In this document: one piece after another, positions 60,700 through 64,000 of the stretch
Position numbering within the stretch: position 1 is the first letter of the stretch
How the letters are laid out: the number at the start of each line of letters is the position of its first letter
Assembly (NCBI GenBank): GCA_013205085.1
Contig: JABMLH010000003.1
Location: 248,001-312,000 of the forward strand
Length of the DNA: 64,000 bases
Reading direction: 5' to 3'
DNA from: Microbacteriaceae bacterium VKM Ac-2854
Lineage (GTDB): Bacteria > Actinomycetota > Actinomycetes > Actinomycetales > Microbacteriaceae
Position numbers and translations under genes: made by a program
Notes under the pieces: model-generated
Told to the model about the DNA's origin: nothing
Database searches by the model: none
The model's input: the letters and a program-made list of their open reading frames with translations, nothing else

Positions 60700-61169
60700 C
60701 CACGGCGATCGCGATCATCGCGTCGACCCGCGCCGCCTCCGGCGTCTACGAGGACCGCACCGGACCCGCCCTGCTGGCCTGGTTCGAGAAGCGCGGCTGG
60801 AGCGGCAGCATCGTCGTCGTCGCCGACGGAGACGCGGTGGGCGAGGCGATCGCGGATGCGCTGGCGGCGCGGACCGACGTCGTGATCACCTCCGGCGGCA
60901 CCGGCGTGAATCCGAGCGACGTCACGCCAGAACAGACCGCACCGTTGATCGAACGTGCACTGCCGGGGATCGCCGAGGCGATTCGCAGTTATGGCGCCGC
61001 GAAGGTACCGACGGCGGTGCTCAGCCGCGGGCTCGCCGGGGTCACCGGGCGCAGTCTGATCGTGAACCTGCCGGGATCGTCCGGCGGCGTCCGCGACGGC
61101 ATCGCGGTGCTCGACCCGATCGTCGGGCACGTGCTCGACCAGCTCGCGGGTGGCGACCATGCCCGATAA
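60696..61169 (+). CDS. mog: molybdopterin adenylyltransferase (MogA/MoaB type)
   Basis: 157 residues from GTG 60696 (GTGA overlap with moaC). Motifs are ITSGGTGVNPSDVTPEQT and VNLPGSSGGVRDGI, typical of the single-domain enzyme that adenylates molybdopterin for MoeA. The frame opens earlier, at 60453, but inside moaC. Confidence 0.93.
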   Translation: MTTAIAIIASTRAASGVYEDRTGPALLAWFEKRGWSGSIVVVADGDAVGEAIADALAARTDVVITSGGTGVNPSDVTPEQTAPLIERALPGIAEAIRSYGAAKVPTAVLSRGLAGVTGRSLIVNLPGSSGGVRDGIAVLDPIVGHVLDQLAGGDHAR

Positions 61170-61587
61170 CGTGCGGATCGCCTCCGTCTCGGCCGAGCCG
61201 ATCGCCGTGGAGGCGTGCGCCGCGGCGGTCGACAGCCCGACGCACGGCGCCGTCGTGACCTTCGCCGGGGTCGTCCGCGACCACGACGGCGGCAAGGGCG
61301 TCCTGCGGCTGAACTACGAGGCGCATCCCGAAGCGGAGGCCGCCATCCGGGCGTCGGCGCAGCGGATCGGGGCGCGCTGGCCCGAGGTGCGGATCGCCGT
61401 CGCGCACCGCGTGGGTGAGCTGGTCGTGGGCGACCTGGCGCTCGCCTGCGCCGTCGCCTCCGCGCATCGCGCCGCCGCCTTCGCGGCCTGCGCGGCGCTG
61501 ATCGACGACGTCAAGGCGACGGTGCCGATCTGGAAGGAGCAGGGCTTCACCGACGGCAGCACGGAGTGGGTCGCGTCGCTGGGGTGA
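61159..61587 (+). CDS. moaE: molybdopterin synthase large subunit MoaE
   Basis: 142 residues from ATG 61159; GTG 61150 is an alternative. GAVVTFAGVVRDHDGG, LRLNYEAHPEAEA and VKATVPIWKEQGF with the catalytic lysines are present. It takes sulfur from MoaD-thiocarboxylate. It overlaps mog by 11 bases and ends the Moco operon. Confidence 0.94.
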   Translation: MPDNVRIASVSAEPIAVEACAAAVDSPTHGAVVTFAGVVRDHDGGKGVLRLNYEAHPEAEAAIRASAQRIGARWPEVRIAVAHRVGELVVGDLALACAVASAHRAAAFAACAALIDDVKATVPIWKEQGFTDGSTEWVASLG

Positions 61588-61729
61588 TTGCGTCCCGCAT
61601 GCTGGTTCTCGACCGATCCGCCAGCCCGCCGCCCCCTCCCGCAGGCGAATCACACGGACCCGCAGAAACACAACCGTCACATCCGTGCGGTTCACTGAGC
61701 AAAGGTAGGAAGCAGCACGGGAGGCGCAG

Positions 61730-62545
61730 ATGGATCTGAACACGATCGAGCGGGTTCGCATCCCTCGCGAGCGTTCCGACCTCGCCGATATGCCCGAGCG
61801 CACGGCCGTGATCGGCGGCGGCTCGTGGGTCTTCTCCGTGCCGCACGACCACCTGAGCGAGCTGATCGACCTGCAGGGTTTCGGCTGGGCGCCGCTGACC
61901 ATCACCGACGCCGGCCTCTCGATCGCCGCGACCTGCACGCTCGCCGAGCTCGCCGCGCTGAAGGATCCGGGCTGGCCCGCGCATCCGATCTTCTACCAGT
62001 GCTGCACCGCGCTGTTCGGCTCCTTCAAGGTCTGGAACGTCGCCACCGTCGGCGGCAACATCGCCGCCTCGCTGCCGGCCGGACCGATGACCAGCCTCGC
62101 CGCCGGTCTCGACGCGGAGGCCCTGATCTGGCGCGCCGACGGATCGGATGAGCGGATGCCCGTCGCCGAGCTGGTCACCGGCAACATGAAGAATCGACTC
62201 GAGCACGGCGACGTGCTGCGCTCGATCGAGATCCCGCAGTCCTCGCTCGACGCCGAGACGTCGTACCGCAAGATCGCGCTGTCGCCGCTGGGCCGCTCCG
62301 GCGCCGTTCTCATCGCGCGGCTGCACGCGGACGGCGCGTTCGTGCTTACCGTCTCGGCGGCGACGGTTCGCCCCGAGGTGCTGCGCTTCGCCTCCCTTCC
62401 CACTGCCGAGGAACTCGCCGCGGCGATCGGCGCGATCGGCACGTGGTTCACGGATCCGCACGGCGCGGCCGATTGGCGCCGCGGCGTCGCCGGTGTGCTC
62501 GGCGAAGAGATGCGCCGCGAACTGCTGGAACGGACGAACGCATGA
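61730..62545 (+). CDS. FAD-binding subunit of a molybdenum hydroxylase
   Basis: 271 residues from ATG 61730 after GGGAGG. CoxM/XdhB-type FAD domain: AVIGGGSWVFS, KVWNVATVGGNIAASLPAGP and MTSLAAGLDAEA. It passes electrons from the Fe-S clusters to an acceptor. The next gene begins in its stop (ATGA), so it forms a two-gene unit. The substrate (purine, CO, aldehyde or other) is not evident. Confidence 0.9.
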   Translation: MDLNTIERVRIPRERSDLADMPERTAVIGGGSWVFSVPHDHLSELIDLQGFGWAPLTITDAGLSIAATCTLAELAALKDPGWPAHPIFYQCCTALFGSFKVWNVATVGGNIAASLPAGPMTSLAAGLDAEALIWRADGSDERMPVAELVTGNMKNRLEHGDVLRSIEIPQSSLDAETSYRKIALSPLGRSGAVLIARLHADGAFVLTVSAATVRPEVLRFASLPTAEELAAAIGAIGTWFTDPHGAADWRRGVAGVLGEEMRRELLERTNA

Positions 62546-64000
62546 GCATCTCGATCAACGGCACCCCCACCGAGGCGACCCCGCGCGCCGGCCAGGTGCT
62601 GCGCACCTTCCTGCGCGATCAGGAGCACTTCGAGGTCAAGAAGGGCTGCGATTCCGGCGACTGCGGCGCCTGCTCCGTGCTGGTGGACGGCACTCCCGTG
62701 CACTCCTGCATCTACCCCGCCTATCGCGCGGAGGGGAAGGACGTCACCACCGTCGCCGGGCTCGGCAGCGCCGACGCGCTCAGCCCGGTGCAGCAGTCCT
62801 TCGTGGACGCGGGCGGGTTCCAGTGCGGCTTCTGCACCGCGGGCATGGTCGTCACGGCGACCGCGATCCAGGGCGCCGATCCGGCGGATCTGCCGCGCTT
62901 GCTCAAGGGCAATCTGTGCCGCTGCACCGGCTACCGGGCGATCCAGGATGCCATCGACGGCGTCGCCAACATCGAGGGCGGCTGCGACCACGAGCACGAA
63001 CCGCGTTCGACGGGCATCATCAAGACGCGCCCGCGGACGGTCGAGGGTTCGAAGGTCGGCCGCTCGCTCGGCGCCCCCGCCGGCCGCCGGATCGTCAGCG
63101 GCAGCGAGCCGTACACGCTCGACGTCGCGGTGCCGGGGCTGCTGCACCTCAAGGTGCTGCAGAGCCCGCACGCGCACGCGCGCATCCTCTCGATGGACAC
63201 GTCAGCCGCCGAGCGACTGCCCGGCGTCGTCGCGGTACTGACCTCGGCCGATGTGCCCGACATCCTCTACTCCACCGCACGGCACGAGTCGCGTTTGGAC
63301 GACCCCGACGACACCCGGATGCTGGATACGGTGGTGCGCTTCCGCGGCCAGCGGGTGGCCGCCGTCGTCGCCGAGTCCGTCGGCGCCGCGGAGGCCGCCT
63401 GTCGCGCGATCGTGGTCGAGTACGAGGAGTTGCCCGCCGTCTTCGACCCGCGGGAGGCCCGAAAGCCCGGTGCCCCGCTGCTGCACGCCGACAAGGATCC
63501 GATCGCCTCACGGATCGCGCGCCCGGACAGCAACATCGTCGCCGAGTTGCACGGCGAGTTCGGCGATGTCGCCGCGGGGCTCGCGGCCGCGGACGTCGTG
63601 GTCGAGGGCAGCTGGCAGACCTCGCGGATCGCGCACACCCACCTCGAGACCCACGGCACCATCGGGTGGCTGGAGGGCGACAAGCTCGTGCTGCGCACCT
63701 CCTCGCAAGTTCCGTTCCTGGTGCGCGACGAGATCGCCCGGCTGTTCGAGCGCGATCCGGCGAGTGTGCGGGTGTTCACCACCCGCGTCGGCGGCGGCTT
63801 CGGCGGCAAGCAGGAGATCCTCACCGAAGACCTGGTCTCCCTCGCGGTGCTGAAGACCGGGCGGCCGGTGCAGTACGAGTTCACGCGCACCGACGAGTTC
63901 ACCCTCTCGCCGTGCCGGCACCCGATGACGGTCGACGTGACCCTCGGCGCGACCGCCGATGGAAAACTCACGGCGATGGCGATCGACGTGCTCTCGGACA
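62542..64000 (+). CDS. molybdenum hydroxylase, fused 2Fe-2S and Moco subunit, cut by window edge
   Basis: 486 residues are visible. Residues ~1-160 form a two-cluster ferredoxin subunit: C36, C41, C44, C56 (KKGCDSGDCGACS) and C95, C98, C126, C128 (QCGFC, LCRCTG). From ~175 the molybdopterin-binding chain begins (RSLGAPAGRRIVSGSEPYTL, TRVGGGFGGKQE). In most relatives these are separate proteins; here they are one chain, as in some xanthine dehydrogenase types. The C-terminal active-site Glu lies outside the window. It directly follows the FAD subunit and the cofactor genes. Confidence 0.92.
   Translation, partial: MSISINGTPTEATPRAGQVLRTFLRDQEHFEVKKGCDSGDCGACSVLVDGTPVHSCIYPAYRAEGKDVTTVAGLGSADALSPVQQSFVDAGGFQCGFCTAGMVVTATAIQGADPADLPRLLKGNLCRCTGYRAIQDAIDGVANIEGGCDHEHEPRSTGIIKTRPRTVEGSKVGRSLGAPAGRRIVSGSEPYTLDVAVPGLLHLKVLQSPHAHARILSMDTSAAERLPGVVAVLTSADVPDILYSTARHESRLDDPDDTRMLDTVVRFRGQRVAAVVAESVGAAEAACRAIVVEYEELPAVFDPREARKPGAPLLHADKDPIASRIARPDSNIVAELHGEFGDVAAGLAAADVVVEGSWQTSRIAHTHLETHGTIGWLEGDKLVLRTSSQVPFLVRDEIARLFERDPASVRVFTTRVGGGFGGKQEILTEDLVSLAVLKTGRPVQYEFTRTDEFTLSPCRHPMTVDVTLGATADGKLTAMAIDVLSD

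Noticed and set aside
61588-61729. Moco riboswitch before the molybdenum hydroxylase genes
   Set aside because: The 142-bp gap shows no compact multi-stem structure that could be supported by eye.

Overview
This 64-kb window is chromosomal DNA from a high-G+C actinobacterium, most likely of the Microbacteriaceae. The evidence is the GlgE glycogen system, the actinobacterial DUF2469 protein, DivIVA-domain proteins, F420-type LLM oxidoreductase, many GTG starts, and many genes with a TAnnnT -10 box six or seven bases before the start codon, the pattern of leaderless mRNA. No rRNA, tRNA, transposase, prophage or CRISPR array was seen.

Layout. 1-5603: glycogen/alpha-glucan genes, with glgP (cut by the window edge) divergent from glgE-glgB. 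5604-15551: a 73-bp near-perfect palindrome, a CnoX-like thioredoxin/TPR protein with an odd membrane protein, a long DivIVA-like coiled coil, an AI-2E-type exporter, an alpha/beta hydrolase, a zinc-ribbon-like small protein, a CPA1 Na+/H+ antiporter, a transglycosylase-like secreted protein and a second DivIVA-domain protein. 15621-21824: the conserved translation/envelope block cdsA-frr-pyrH-tsf-rpsB (minus strand), a secreted M23-like protein and xerC. 21824-30700: an accessory block sitting between xerC and dprA. It holds a metallophosphoesterase, a fused receiver/thioredoxin-reductase-like protein lacking the redox cysteines, an NhaA-DsbA fusion, a three-gene redox operon (SDR, phytoene-desaturase-like, SRPBCC) and a truncated lipoprotein gene. 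30702-40459: the conserved run dprA-yifB-yraN ... DUF2469-rnhB-lepB-rplS ... trmD-rimM-KH-rpsP, with map on the plus strand; yifB carries a one-base frameshift. 40669-44580: a carboxylate-amine ligase, a lipoprotein SGNH hydrolase, an F420-type oxidoreductase and two META/HslJ-like lipoproteins. 44580-53975: ffh, ftsY and smc (minus strand) interrupted by lipB-lipA and by a low-G+C TIR-domain gene bracketed by a 9-bp direct repeat. 54068-57541: a tandem GNAT protein, a ThiF/MoeB-rhodanese protein, and an orphan PheS-like ligase preceded by a leader ORF and a large RNA hairpin. 57605-64000: molybdenum cofactor genes (moaD, moaA; moeA, moaC, mog, moaE) followed by two subunits of a molybdenum hydroxylase, the second running off the window.

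How the genes work together. Most of the window is housekeeping: translation (rpsB, tsf, frr, rpsP, rplS, rimM, trmD, map), protein targeting and processing (ffh, ftsY, lepB), chromosome biology (smc, xerC, dprA, rnhB), and lipoate and molybdopterin synthesis. The Moco genes sit directly beside an enzyme that would use the cofactor.

Most interesting for follow-up: (1) the 23-codon leader ORF plus nested hairpin in front of the PheS-like ligase; (2) the ffh-lipB gap, filled by a four-copy 20-bp tandem repeat and then a four-copy array of 57-60-bp palindromes with an 82-83-bp period; (3) the TIR-gene islet; (4) the redox-cysteine-less fused reductase; (5) the yifB frameshift.
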